Of a stretch of 64,000 bases of DNA, positions 15,417 through 22,366 are shown one piece after another; the stretch's first letter is position 1, and every line of letters begins with the position of its first letter. The notes beneath the pieces were generated by a model, which ran no database searches, was not told the origin of the DNA, and saw only the letters and a program-made list of their open reading frames with translations. The stretch comes from Bacteroidales bacterium. GTDB taxonomy: Bacteria; Bacteroidota; Bacteroidia; Bacteroidales; UBA932. The stretch lies in the NCBI GenBank assembly GCA_017527625.1, contig JAFXPV010000093.1:1-64000 (forward strand), given 5' to 3'. Made by a program: the position numbers and the translations under genes.

Positions 15417-16388
15417 ATGAAAACTCCGAAATACATCTTCCCTTCTGATTATATGGCAGACCCGTCTGTGCACGTATTTGACGGCAGACTCTATGTCTAT
15501 CCCTCACACGACTGGGATTCAGGCGTGCCCGAGGATGACCTCGGCAACCATTTCAATATGAAAGATTACCACGTGCTCAGCACTGACGACGTGGAAAACG
15601 GCGAATTCAAGGATCACGGTGTAATCTTGAAACTGGAAGACATTCCCTGGGCAAAATGCCACCTTTGGGACTGCGACATCGCCAAGAAGGGTGACAAGTA
15701 CTACCTCTACTTCCCGGCAAAGGACAAGACCCACATCTTCCGCTGCGGTGTTGCCGTGGCCGACAGTCCCGTAGGTCCGTTCATTCCCCAGCCCGACCCG
15801 GTAAGGGGCTCTTACAGCATCGACTACTGCATACTGGAAGACAAAGGCGAGTACTATTTCTATTTCGGAGGAATCTGGGGAGGTCAGCTGCAGCGCTACC
15901 GCAACAACGACGCCATCGAGCCTATCAAGCTTCCGGCCGACGACGAGCCGGCTCTCTGCCCCAAGATTGCAAAACTTTCCGACGATATGCTGCAGTTCGC
16001 AGAGGCTCCGCGGGACGTGCAGATTCTGGATGCTGACGGCAATCCTCTCAAGCACGGCGACCCTCACCGCTTCTTCGAGGCCACCTGGGTCCATAAATAC
16101 AATGGAAAATACTATCTCTCATACTCAACCGGAGACACCCACTTCCTCTGCTATGCCATAGGTGACAATCCTTACGGTCCCTTCACATATCAGGGAGTCA
16201 TACTCACCCCTGTAGTAGGCTGGACTACCCACCACTGCATCGTGGAGTTCAAGGGCAAATGGTACCTCTTCCATCACGACTGCGTTCCGAGCAACGGTGT
16301 GACGTGGCTCCGCAGCCTCAAGGTGGTTGAGCTCGAGTACGAACCTGACGGCCGCATCAAGACCATCAAGGGTACAGCCGACGTATAA
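15417..16388 (+). CDS. GH43-family glycosidase (beta-xylosidase/alpha-L-arabinofuranosidase type)
   Basis: A 323-residue five-bladed beta-propeller. The catalytic base lies in YMADPSVHVFDGRLYVYPSHD and the pKa-modulating Asp in SIDYCILED; the acid lies around FFEATWVHKY. TTHHCIVEFKGKWYLFHHD near the end is typical. No signal peptide is present, so it should act in the cytosol on imported oligosaccharides, unlike the two lipoprotein enzymes before it. The family hydrolyses beta-xylosides or alpha-arabinofuranosides; which one applies cannot be told from sequence. The 52-base gap upstream contains no clear promoter, so it may belong to the preceding operon. Confidence 0.92.
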   Translation: MKTPKYIFPSDYMADPSVHVFDGRLYVYPSHDWDSGVPEDDLGNHFNMKDYHVLSTDDVENGEFKDHGVILKLEDIPWAKCHLWDCDIAKKGDKYYLYFPAKDKTHIFRCGVAVADSPVGPFIPQPDPVRGSYSIDYCILEDKGEYYFYFGGIWGGQLQRYRNNDAIEPIKLPADDEPALCPKIAKLSDDMLQFAEAPRDVQILDADGNPLKHGDPHRFFEATWVHKYNGKYYLSYSTGDTHFLCYAIGDNPYGPFTYQGVILTPVVGWTTHHCIVEFKGKWYLFHHDCVPSNGVTWLRSLKVVELEYEPDGRIKTIKGTADV

Positions 16389-16408
16389 CATGCCTGCAGC
16401 CGGGGATG

Positions 16409-16645
16409 TCAGGCTGACTTGCGATAGTCGATATAGGAAACGATATCGTTGATCGTCGTGAAGTTTTTGAGGTCACCGTTCGGAATGGAAATTCCGAAGC
16501 GGTCCTCTATGCTGCCAACCATTTCTATGAATACGAATGAATCCACACCGGCAGTAGCCTTGAAAGATTTGTCGGTTTCGATTTCTTCCACAGGATAGTC
16601 TACATAATCCTGTATGATATCCAGTAATTGAGTTTTAGTATCCAT
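16409..16645 (-). CDS. Free-standing acyl/peptidyl carrier protein
   Basis: A 78-residue four-helix carrier protein whose Ser36 (in GVDSFVFIEMV) would receive 4'-phosphopantetheine; the usual DSL is DSF here. ATG 16645 is preferred over the in-frame start at 16678, because it begins right after the ligase stop and removes a basic extension overlapping that gene. It is the last gene of an operon with an AMP-ligase, a condensation-domain protein and a secreted repeat protein, so it is a dedicated carrier and not the fatty-acid-synthesis AcpP. The ligase probably loads it, and the condensation protein uses the acyl thioester. Confidence 0.88.
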   Translation of the reverse strand: MDTKTQLLDIIQDYVDYPVEEIETDKSFKATAGVDSFVFIEMVGSIEDRFGISIPNGDLKNFTTINDIVSYIDYRKSA

Positions 16646-16647
16646 TA

Positions 16648-18381
16648 TCACATAAGGTTCAGACCGTTTCCGGAGCATTTCGAAGGCAGCTGTGTACGCT
16701 TGATCTTACGGGTCGATGTCTTCTCATATCCGGTGTCCGGCAGTTCAACATATTCTATTCTCTTGTAATCGGGGAGTTCCTCATTGACCTTTTCCATATC
16801 TGCAACTATTGCGGTATGGTCGGCGCGGCGTTCGGCGTCGCTGATATACAGTCCGGCGCAGAGGACCTCGCGGGGAGCGTGTCCCGAATTATATTCACAT
16901 TGGTAGACGACGATGTCGTCGGCATAATCGAGGTGTTTCTCGATAACGTTCTCCACTTCTTCGGGACATACGTTCTTGCCGTTCTGAAGGACTATGGTGT
17001 TCTTCTTGCGGCCCATCAGGAAGATGCGGCCCTCGCTGTCGATGCGGGCGCTGTCGCCGGTATTGAAGAATCCGTCCTTTCCGAACACTGCTGCGGTTGC
17101 CTCAGGGTCTTTGTAATAACCTTTGGCCACGCTCTTGCCCTTAACGCATAGTTCACCGATGCCGTTTTCGTCGACATTGGCCAGCCGTACCTCCAGTCCG
17201 GGACATTGGCGGCCGACGCTCAGGTGTTCCTTGAGGGTATCGGAATTCATAGAGATCAGCGGTCCGCACTCGGTGATGCCATAGCCGTTCTGAATGCCGA
17301 TGCCAAGGTCGTTCAGCCCTTTGATGACGACGGGGTTGAGCATAGAGCCGCCGCAGACGAGCATCACAAGGCGGCCGCCGAACGGCTCATATACATCCTT
17401 GAACAATTCGTGCGTCTTGTCTATTCCGAACTTGCGGAGCAGGTTGCAGAGCTTGATGCCCTTGCGGAGCTTCTCGTCCTTGCCGGCCTTCTTGGCGGCA
17501 GCCCAGATGTTGCGGTAGAAAGCGGTGGCTATCATCGGCACGACGGTCACGATATCAGGCTGGAAGAACTTGATATTCGTCATCATATTGCGCATATTGT
17601 CGTTGATGTAGGTCAGTCTGCCGCAGCCTATACGGGTCATAATATGTGTGTTGATCTCTGTCGCGTGGTGCATCGGCAGCACGCTCATCGAAGTCTGCTC
17701 GCCGACTGTGTGGATGACGTCCATACAGTTGATCATATTGGCAGTCAGGTTGGCATTCGTCAGTACGACGGCCTTGTTGGCGCCTGTGGTGCCGCTGGTA
17801 AACAGTATCTTCGCGGGAGCGTCCAGGTCGAGGTCGATGTTGCGGTATACGCTGTCCTTTTTCAGCGCCGCTCCGGCAGCTACAAGTTCTTCATAGAAGG
17901 GATAGCCTTCGACCTTGCGGTCGATGGTGATGATTGTCTTAAGTTTCCCGCTGGCAGAGCGGGCCTTCTCCAGGCGGTCGAGATGGCCGGCGCCGCATAT
18001 GACTGCGGTTGCATCGCATTTGTCCAGCAGTGTTTCCAGCAGTTCCTGAGGGGCGTTGACATCAATAGGGGTGACGACTCCGACTCCGGAAGATATAGTG
18101 ATGTCTGCTATTACGTATTTCACGCAATTGTCGCTGACGATGGCGACGTGCGCTCCTGCAAGTCCTGCGGCGAGCATTCCGTCGCCGAGGTTCATCACCT
18201 CCTCATACAAGTCGTGGCAGGTGTGATACCTGATTTCCTTGTTTTTGTCGAGTTCAGCCAGTACAAGTTTGTCGGGGATTATGCTGTTGATACGCTCCAG
18301 CATATCGCGGATACTGCGGTAATCTCCGTCGCGGAGGAGGAAATTTGCCTGTATTTCGCGCTCTGAAAGCAGTTTTTTCAT
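16648..18381 (-). CDS. AMP-dependent acyl ligase (ANL superfamily), probable carrier-protein loader
   Basis: A 577-residue adenylating enzyme. Motifs are ILFTSGTTGANKAV (192-205), NGYGITECGP, FFNTGDSARID, LMGRKKNTIVLQNGKNV and the catalytic Lys near the end (TSTRKIKRTQ). The overall order resembles long-chain fatty acyl-CoA/ACP ligases more than NRPS adenylation domains. It would activate a carboxylic acid as acyl-AMP and pass it to a thiol. The ACP gene follows 2 bases after its stop, so transfer to that ACP is inferred. Its start overlaps the condensation gene by 4 bases. The acid substrate cannot be read from sequence. Confidence 0.9.
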   Translation of the reverse strand: MKKLLSEREIQANFLLRDGDYRSIRDMLERINSIIPDKLVLAELDKNKEIRYHTCHDLYEEVMNLGDGMLAAGLAGAHVAIVSDNCVKYVIADITISSGVGVVTPIDVNAPQELLETLLDKCDATAVICGAGHLDRLEKARSASGKLKTIITIDRKVEGYPFYEELVAAGAALKKDSVYRNIDLDLDAPAKILFTSGTTGANKAVVLTNANLTANMINCMDVIHTVGEQTSMSVLPMHHATEINTHIMTRIGCGRLTYINDNMRNMMTNIKFFQPDIVTVVPMIATAFYRNIWAAAKKAGKDEKLRKGIKLCNLLRKFGIDKTHELFKDVYEPFGGRLVMLVCGGSMLNPVVIKGLNDLGIGIQNGYGITECGPLISMNSDTLKEHLSVGRQCPGLEVRLANVDENGIGELCVKGKSVAKGYYKDPEATAAVFGKDGFFNTGDSARIDSEGRIFLMGRKKNTIVLQNGKNVCPEEVENVIEKHLDYADDIVVYQCEYNSGHAPREVLCAGLYISDAERRADHTAIVADMEKVNEELPDYKRIEYVELPDTGYEKTSTRKIKRTQLPSKCSGNGLNLM

Positions 18382-19718
18382 AAGATATCAGAAAGCTTAG
18401 TTTTAGGGTTTGCCAGAACTGCCTCTATGACGTGTATATAGCAGTTATGGAATTCGATGAGTTGTTCCGGAGTCACCATACGGGTCTGGACGTCGTAGGA
18501 GACTTGTATCTCGTCGGTGTTAACGTCGTGGATCAGTGCCATATATGTGACAAGGGCGCCTTTGCCGTTGCTGTAGACCTGCATAGTGACACCTTCGGGC
18601 GTCGCCATAGGTATGAACGAGAAGCAGAAATTGGTGATCTGGCTCAACATCGAGTATTTCCATAACTTGTGCTGCATCGCCTCTACTTCCAGATATGACA
18701 GACGGGTATGCCTGTACAACTCGTTCTGGTCTGCGTAGAAATCTGCGATGTTCTCGTTGAATGAACGGGAGTAATCCACTGTTGTATAAACACTGAGGCT
18801 CTGGACTTTGGTGCCGGCAGCCCGACGGTCCGCAACAGTGCCCCGGCAGTTGAGGAGTTCAAGCGGGAGCTGATAGGGCGCGCGGCCGTTTTTCAGGGAC
18901 GCTGCTATGGCGCAGGTGTAGAAGAAGAACGAATTCATCGTTACGGAATTTTCTTCACACCATTTCTGGGCCAGCCGGGAGATGGCTGCAGGGATGACGA
19001 AACGGTATCCCTGAGTGTCGCAGCGTATCATCAGATAGGGAAGCGCTATGTTGCCTTTGCGTTTGAACTTGAGCCAGCGGTCATTGGCGTCACCGTGGAT
19101 TCCGCAGTACATAGGCGCCTTGCTGTGGCGGTTCTCATAGTAGTCCTTGAAGAATTCGTAATCTTTCTTGGTGGCTGCTTCGTCGGCGCGGTACTCATTG
19201 TCTTTCTTCAGCACAGTTTCAAAGCTTCCGGGGGCTGCAGGGAGTTCAGTGCCGTTGCGCAGTGCGTTGTATATGCCCATAAGGTCGTTTACTAGCACTC
19301 CGATGCCGTAGGTGTCCGCCACCATATGGCTTATCTTGAAAAGAATCATTTCGGCCCCGGACGGATCGGTGACATACACGGGTTCGAGCACGCGGCCTTT
19401 GAAGGCGTCGGTGGGTTTTTTACGGAAACGCTTCATATACGCATCCATTGAGCTTACGCTGTCGAACCTGACAACGGGGATGTCGCCTGTCTTGCGCTCT
19501 GCGTCAATGGTCTGAAGGGTTTCCTTCCCTTTTTTGAAGAAACGGATACGCAAGCAGTCGTTGCGCTCTATGAGCAGATTGATCGAACGTGTCATCAGCT
19601 CCTTGTCGAAGCCTCCGTCTATGGTCAGGGAGAACAATATGTTCAGCACGCGCTTGAACAGCGAGTATTTTGTCTGCAGGTCGATGATGTCCTGCGAGTA
19701 GTTGAATTTCAATTCCAT
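18378..19718 (-). CDS. Free-standing condensation-domain-like acyltransferase
   Basis: A 446-residue protein with the chloramphenicol-acetyltransferase/condensation fold. FKISHMVADTYG holds the H131-x-x-x-D135 catalytic motif, a variant of the HHxxxDG of peptide-synthetase condensation domains with the first His replaced by Ser. Residues 1-110 resemble the donor-side lobe (LLIERNDCLRIRFF) and the C-terminal half the acceptor lobe. Such enzymes join an acyl thioester to an amine or alcohol. It is not fused to other modules. With the ligase and ACP it forms a three-part acyl-transfer set. It overlaps the upstream gene by 10 bases. The product is unknown. Confidence 0.82.
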   Translation of the reverse strand: MELKFNYSQDIIDLQTKYSLFKRVLNILFSLTIDGGFDKELMTRSINLLIERNDCLRIRFFKKGKETLQTIDAERKTGDIPVVRFDSVSSMDAYMKRFRKKPTDAFKGRVLEPVYVTDPSGAEMILFKISHMVADTYGIGVLVNDLMGIYNALRNGTELPAAPGSFETVLKKDNEYRADEAATKKDYEFFKDYYENRHSKAPMYCGIHGDANDRWLKFKRKGNIALPYLMIRCDTQGYRFVIPAAISRLAQKWCEENSVTMNSFFFYTCAIAASLKNGRAPYQLPLELLNCRGTVADRRAAGTKVQSLSVYTTVDYSRSFNENIADFYADQNELYRHTRLSYLEVEAMQHKLWKYSMLSQITNFCFSFIPMATPEGVTMQVYSNGKGALVTYMALIHDVNTDEIQVSYDVQTRMVTPEQLIEFHNCYIHVIEAVLANPKTKLSDIL

Positions 19719-20554
19719 TTGTTCTTGAGTTTTACCAATTCCATATAATCCTGCCTGTCGACAGGAGTTTTTTCTGTCCTGGAGTTATATTTTGACTCTG
19801 CGTACCGGATGATTGCCCGCGCTTCTTCCCTGTCGGAAAGCACTTTCTGCGATGAATCCAGCCAAGGGACAGAAGCGTTGCCTTCGAAGTACGCGTATTT
19901 CGCCGTATTGGATTTGGCCCCGGCTGCGTATTTTTCCCTGTTGGATTTGATCATCTTCTCGCGGTCGGTGGCGTCTTTGTTCCGGTCATAGAGGAGGTTT
20001 GCCAGCCATAGAAGAGTTGAAATCCTTATTTCGTCCTTGGGGATTTTCAAGGCGGCCATATATGCATAGCTTATTCCGGCGTCGTCTGACTTGAGGGGGT
20101 GCGGGATGTATACTTGTGACAGGGCCTCCCAGGCTTCCGAGTAATCTGTCCGTCCCAGTTTGTCCAGAATGGTTTCCAGATCGGAAAGTATCTGGCTGGA
20201 TGCGGCTGCTTGCTGGGGCAGCGGCCTGGTCTGGCAGTCGCGGCCGCGGTTGGCGCTGCGCCACATATAACATTTATAATTGGAGGGATCGGCAGCTATG
20301 CCCTGGTCTGCTGCGGCAATGCCTTGGGCGAACAGACTGCGCTTGGCGTCCTTGCCCTCAGCTGCATCGCCGAGCATCAGATATGCCCTTGCAAGGCGCC
20401 AGTACACCTCAGCTTTCTCTTTGCTGTCGGTTGCTGCAGGCAGCATCTTCTGCAGTTCGTCGAGACTTGCCTTGTAGTCTGCCTTGTGCGAAAACAGATA
20501 GTCCGCATTGGAGAAGTTAAGGGCAAGCAGCACTATGGCCATAATTGTTTTCAC
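19709..20554 (-). CDS. Secreted helical-repeat (TPR-like) protein of unknown function
   Basis: A 281-residue protein with a signal peptide (cut around NFSNA) followed by helical repeats. AEVYWRLARAYLMLGDAAEG and YSEAWEALSQVYIPHP resemble TPR units. Similar periplasmic repeat proteins with a YxxNRGRDCQTRP-like segment occur in Bacteroidales, but I know of no function. The first codon is GTG (20554); ATG at 20542 is an alternative with a shorter signal peptide. It is the first gene of the condensation/ligase/ACP operon, which suggests a role in handling or sensing the product outside the cytoplasm. Confidence 0.75.
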   Translation of the reverse strand: MKTIMAIVLLALNFSNADYLFSHKADYKASLDELQKMLPAATDSKEKAEVYWRLARAYLMLGDAAEGKDAKRSLFAQGIAAADQGIAADPSNYKCYMWRSANRGRDCQTRPLPQQAAASSQILSDLETILDKLGRTDYSEAWEALSQVYIPHPLKSDDAGISYAYMAALKIPKDEIRISTLLWLANLLYDRNKDATDREKMIKSNREKYAAGAKSNTAKYAYFEGNASVPWLDSSQKVLSDREEARAIIRYAESKYNSRTEKTPVDRQDYMELVKLKNKWN

Positions 20555-20559
20555 GGTGG

Positions 20560-20567
20560 CAAAATTA
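20560..20567 (-). promoter_or_regulatory. Candidate -7 box of the condensation/ligase/ACP operon
   Basis: TAATTTTG on the minus strand matches TAnnTTTG. It lies 5 bases from the GTG start and 17 from the ATG at 20542, so transcription would begin at or near the GTG. No -33 TTG is visible at normal spacing. Confidence 0.4.
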
Positions 20568-20594
20568 GCCTTAGAGCACTGCTTACTTATAAAG

Positions 20595-20638
20595 ATTTGG
20601 CGGAAAAGCGCAATACTGTGATAAAAATATTATATTTG
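20595..20638 (+). promoter_or_regulatory. Shared upstream element of membrane LytTR gene, copy 1
   Basis: The element runs from ATTTG (20595-20599) to the -7 box TATATTTG (20631-20638). It aligns without gaps to 45841-45884 in front of the paralogous LytTR gene, with 31 of 44 bases the same. The conserved blocks are ATTTGnCGnAAnAG, GATAAAAA and TATATTTG. No TTG lies at the usual -33 spacing, which fits an activator-dependent promoter. Confidence 0.6.
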
Positions 20639-20665
20639 GGGCGAATTGCAGACAATTGGGACGAA

Positions 20666-21493
20666 ATGAGCGCATCAAAGCAAGTCACCACAAACTCGTT
20701 AAAGCTGCCCGAGCTGTATGGGAAGTTTACCACGCATCTGTGGTATATGCTGTTCCCGGCTCTCTTTTTCTTTACTTTTATCGTAGTATACAGGCCTTTC
20801 GGCAGCGAAGAGATGCTGGATATGGGCCGTTCCCTGTTCTTTTTCAACACTGCCATAATGATGTGCATCGTACTTGTCACGACGATTCTGACCAGGCTTG
20901 TGTATTTCCTGCTCTACAGGTTCGTCAACCATACCTGGTGGGAGTTTGCCGGCTTCTGTATGCTGGAAATGGTCATCATTACCTACTTCCTTGCGCTTTA
21001 TCTGTTCCTGATGCGCCACGACGGCCGCATTTATTTCGAATATGTGGGTCTGTGCACGCAGTATTCTTTCCTTGTACTGCTGTTCCCCTATTTCGGGATA
21101 ACCATAGTGTGCGCACTGGTCGGAAAAAGAGAGTCCAATATCGCAGAACAGAAGGGGCTTATCCGTTTCAGTGACACTTCCCGTCAGGTCAAGGCCGTGC
21201 TGGACAACAAGTCCATTTTGTATATAGAGGCGAAAGACAACTACGTCATCATCTATTATCTCGACAACGGCAAGGTCAAGAACTACCAGTTGCGCAATAC
21301 GATGAATGCGATAGCTCCTCTGGTGGAACCTTATAATATTTTCCGCTGTCAGCGGTCCTACTACGTCAACCTGTCTCACATCAACGCGCTGCGCAAGGAC
21401 CCCAACGAGATGATCAGCGCCGAACTCGACGCTGACAACATCGTCGTCCCTGTCTCCCGCAAACTCTACCGCGAACTCTCAGCGAAACTGTAG
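20666..21493 (+). CDS. Membrane-anchored LytTR-type transcriptional regulator, copy 1
   Basis: A 275-residue protein with four predicted helices in residues 25-150 and a LytTR DNA-binding domain from about 175. Diagnostic residues include LYIEAKDNYVIIYY, FRCQRSYYVNLSHI and VPVSRKLY. There is no receiver domain, so signal sensing is presumably through the membrane part. ATG 20666 is chosen because the frame continues upstream to 20210 only by overlapping the divergent gene and its promoters. It is divergent from the condensation/ligase/ACP operon and is its likely regulator. It resembles the protein at 45943 in topology and sequence (HLWYMLFPALFF against QLWYIIIIPLFL). Confidence 0.9.
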   Translation: MSASKQVTTNSLKLPELYGKFTTHLWYMLFPALFFFTFIVVYRPFGSEEMLDMGRSLFFFNTAIMMCIVLVTTILTRLVYFLLYRFVNHTWWEFAGFCMLEMVIITYFLALYLFLMRHDGRIYFEYVGLCTQYSFLVLLFPYFGITIVCALVGKRESNIAEQKGLIRFSDTSRQVKAVLDNKSILYIEAKDNYVIIYYLDNGKVKNYQLRNTMNAIAPLVEPYNIFRCQRSYYVNLSHINALRKDPNEMISAELDADNIVVPVSRKLYRELSAKL

Positions 21494-21527
21494 GGAGGCA
21501 GTTGGTGTAGACCCCTCGTCCAAGTCA

Positions 21528-22112
21528 TCAGAATCCGAAACCGCCGCCGAAACCGCCGCCGAAACCATCACCGCCGAAGTTGGCGCTCATCTTATTGAAA
21601 TTGATGGCGAATTCCTGCTCCATACGAAGACGTTGCTCGGTTTCATAGTGTCTTTTGTCCTTTTTCCAGGCCTTCAGTTGTTTCTTGTCCAGTATAGTCT
21701 GGAGAGCAGTTTCATATTTATCCTGATTCTCCTCCATCTGAGCCATCATATCCTCCATATCTGCCATCATCGACATCATATTTTGGAAATCCTCGTCAGA
21801 CATCTTTGAGGGGTCGAATTCAGCAGTGCGTGCTTCCTGCCCGCTACCATCGGCATCCTGCTCAGCCGCTTTGAATTCGTCGGGAACAACTACGGGGTAT
21901 TTAATCTTGCCGAGGTAAATCTTGTTGAGTTTGAGCAAGCGTGACGCCTGCTCTTCGTCAAGACCGTATGCGGCTGCCATCTGGTCTGTCTGGGAAGATA
22001 TTGCCTGATCTGAAAGTTCCTGGGGAGCGGGTATGTTCATACCTGCGGGCATCTGCGCATTCGTTACAAACGGAAGAGAAATAAGAGCGAGAATCAAAAA
22101 TACTTTTTTCAT
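21528..22112 (-). CDS. Secreted Met/Gln-rich protein with glycine-rich tail
   Basis: A 194-residue protein. ATG 22112 is chosen because it yields a signal peptide ending TNAQ, while the frame's earlier start at 22217 runs through the terminator of tRNA-Met. The middle is acidic and methionine-rich (EDFQNMMSMMADMEDMMAQM), then helical, basic and Glu/Gln-rich, with a final GGDGFGGGFGGGFGF. The helical region with LDEEQASRLLKL and LDKKQLKAW resembles Spy/CpxP-like or DUF4890-type proteins. A metal- or protein-binding periplasmic role is possible but unproven. It is convergent with the LytTR gene. Confidence 0.75.
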   Translation of the reverse strand: MKKVFLILALISLPFVTNAQMPAGMNIPAPQELSDQAISSQTDQMAAAYGLDEEQASRLLKLNKIYLGKIKYPVVVPDEFKAAEQDADGSGQEARTAEFDPSKMSDEDFQNMMSMMADMEDMMAQMEENQDKYETALQTILDKKQLKAWKKDKRHYETEQRLRMEQEFAINFNKMSANFGGDGFGGGFGGGFGF

Positions 22113-22191
22113 GGTAATAATTTTTATATCTATTGTTTCATTTCGTTTGCTATAATAGACAAGCGCCTGTGCCGAAAGTTTAAACAAATGC

Positions 22192-22225
22192 AAAAAAAGA
22201 GGCACTCGCAGATGCAAGTGCCTCT
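22192..22225 (-). terminator. Terminator of tRNA-Met
   Basis: A 9-bp stem (217-225 with 198-206 of the 22000s) is followed on the minus strand by seven T. It lies 9 bases beyond the tRNA 3' end. Confidence 0.85.
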
Positions 22226-22233
22226 ATTTCGGG

Positions 22234-22307
22234 TAGCGGGACCCAGGATTGAACTGGGGACCTCATGATTATGAATCATGCGCTCTAACCAGCTGAGCTA
22301 TCCCGCC
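22234..22307 (-). tRNA. tRNA-Met (CAU anticodon, elongator type)
   Basis: The 74-base cloverleaf has acceptor GGCGGGA/TCCCGCT, D-arm GCTC..GAGC, anticodon stem CATGA/TCATG with loop TTCATAA, and T-arm CCCAG/CTGGG with TTCAATC. The paired G1-U72 end argues against initiator tRNA. tRNA-Ile2, which also has CAU before lysidine modification, cannot be fully excluded. CCA is not encoded. Confidence 0.88.
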
Positions 22308-22334
22308 ATCATATATATCCGCCGAAGCGGACGA

Positions 22335-22365
22335 CAAAAGTAGATAAAAAACTGTAATACGCAAA
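22335..22365 (-). promoter_or_regulatory. Promoter of tRNA-Met
   Basis: On the minus strand TTTG (22362-22365), 19 bases, TACTTTTG (22335-22342) matches the consensus fully. The tRNA begins 27 bases downstream. The -33 element lies just beyond the stop codon of the M3 peptidase gene. Confidence 0.8.
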
Positions 22366-22366
22366 A

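Noticed and set aside
17206..18366. 386-codon open frame on the plus strand opposite the AMP-ligase
   Set aside because: It lies wholly inside the minus-strand ligase, which has complete ANL motifs. The translation is His/Val/Asp-rich low-information sequence.
20210..20665. Upstream extension of the first LytTR gene
   Set aside because: The frame stays open, but it overlaps the divergent secreted-repeat gene and both promoters. The membrane domain begins cleanly after ATG 20666.
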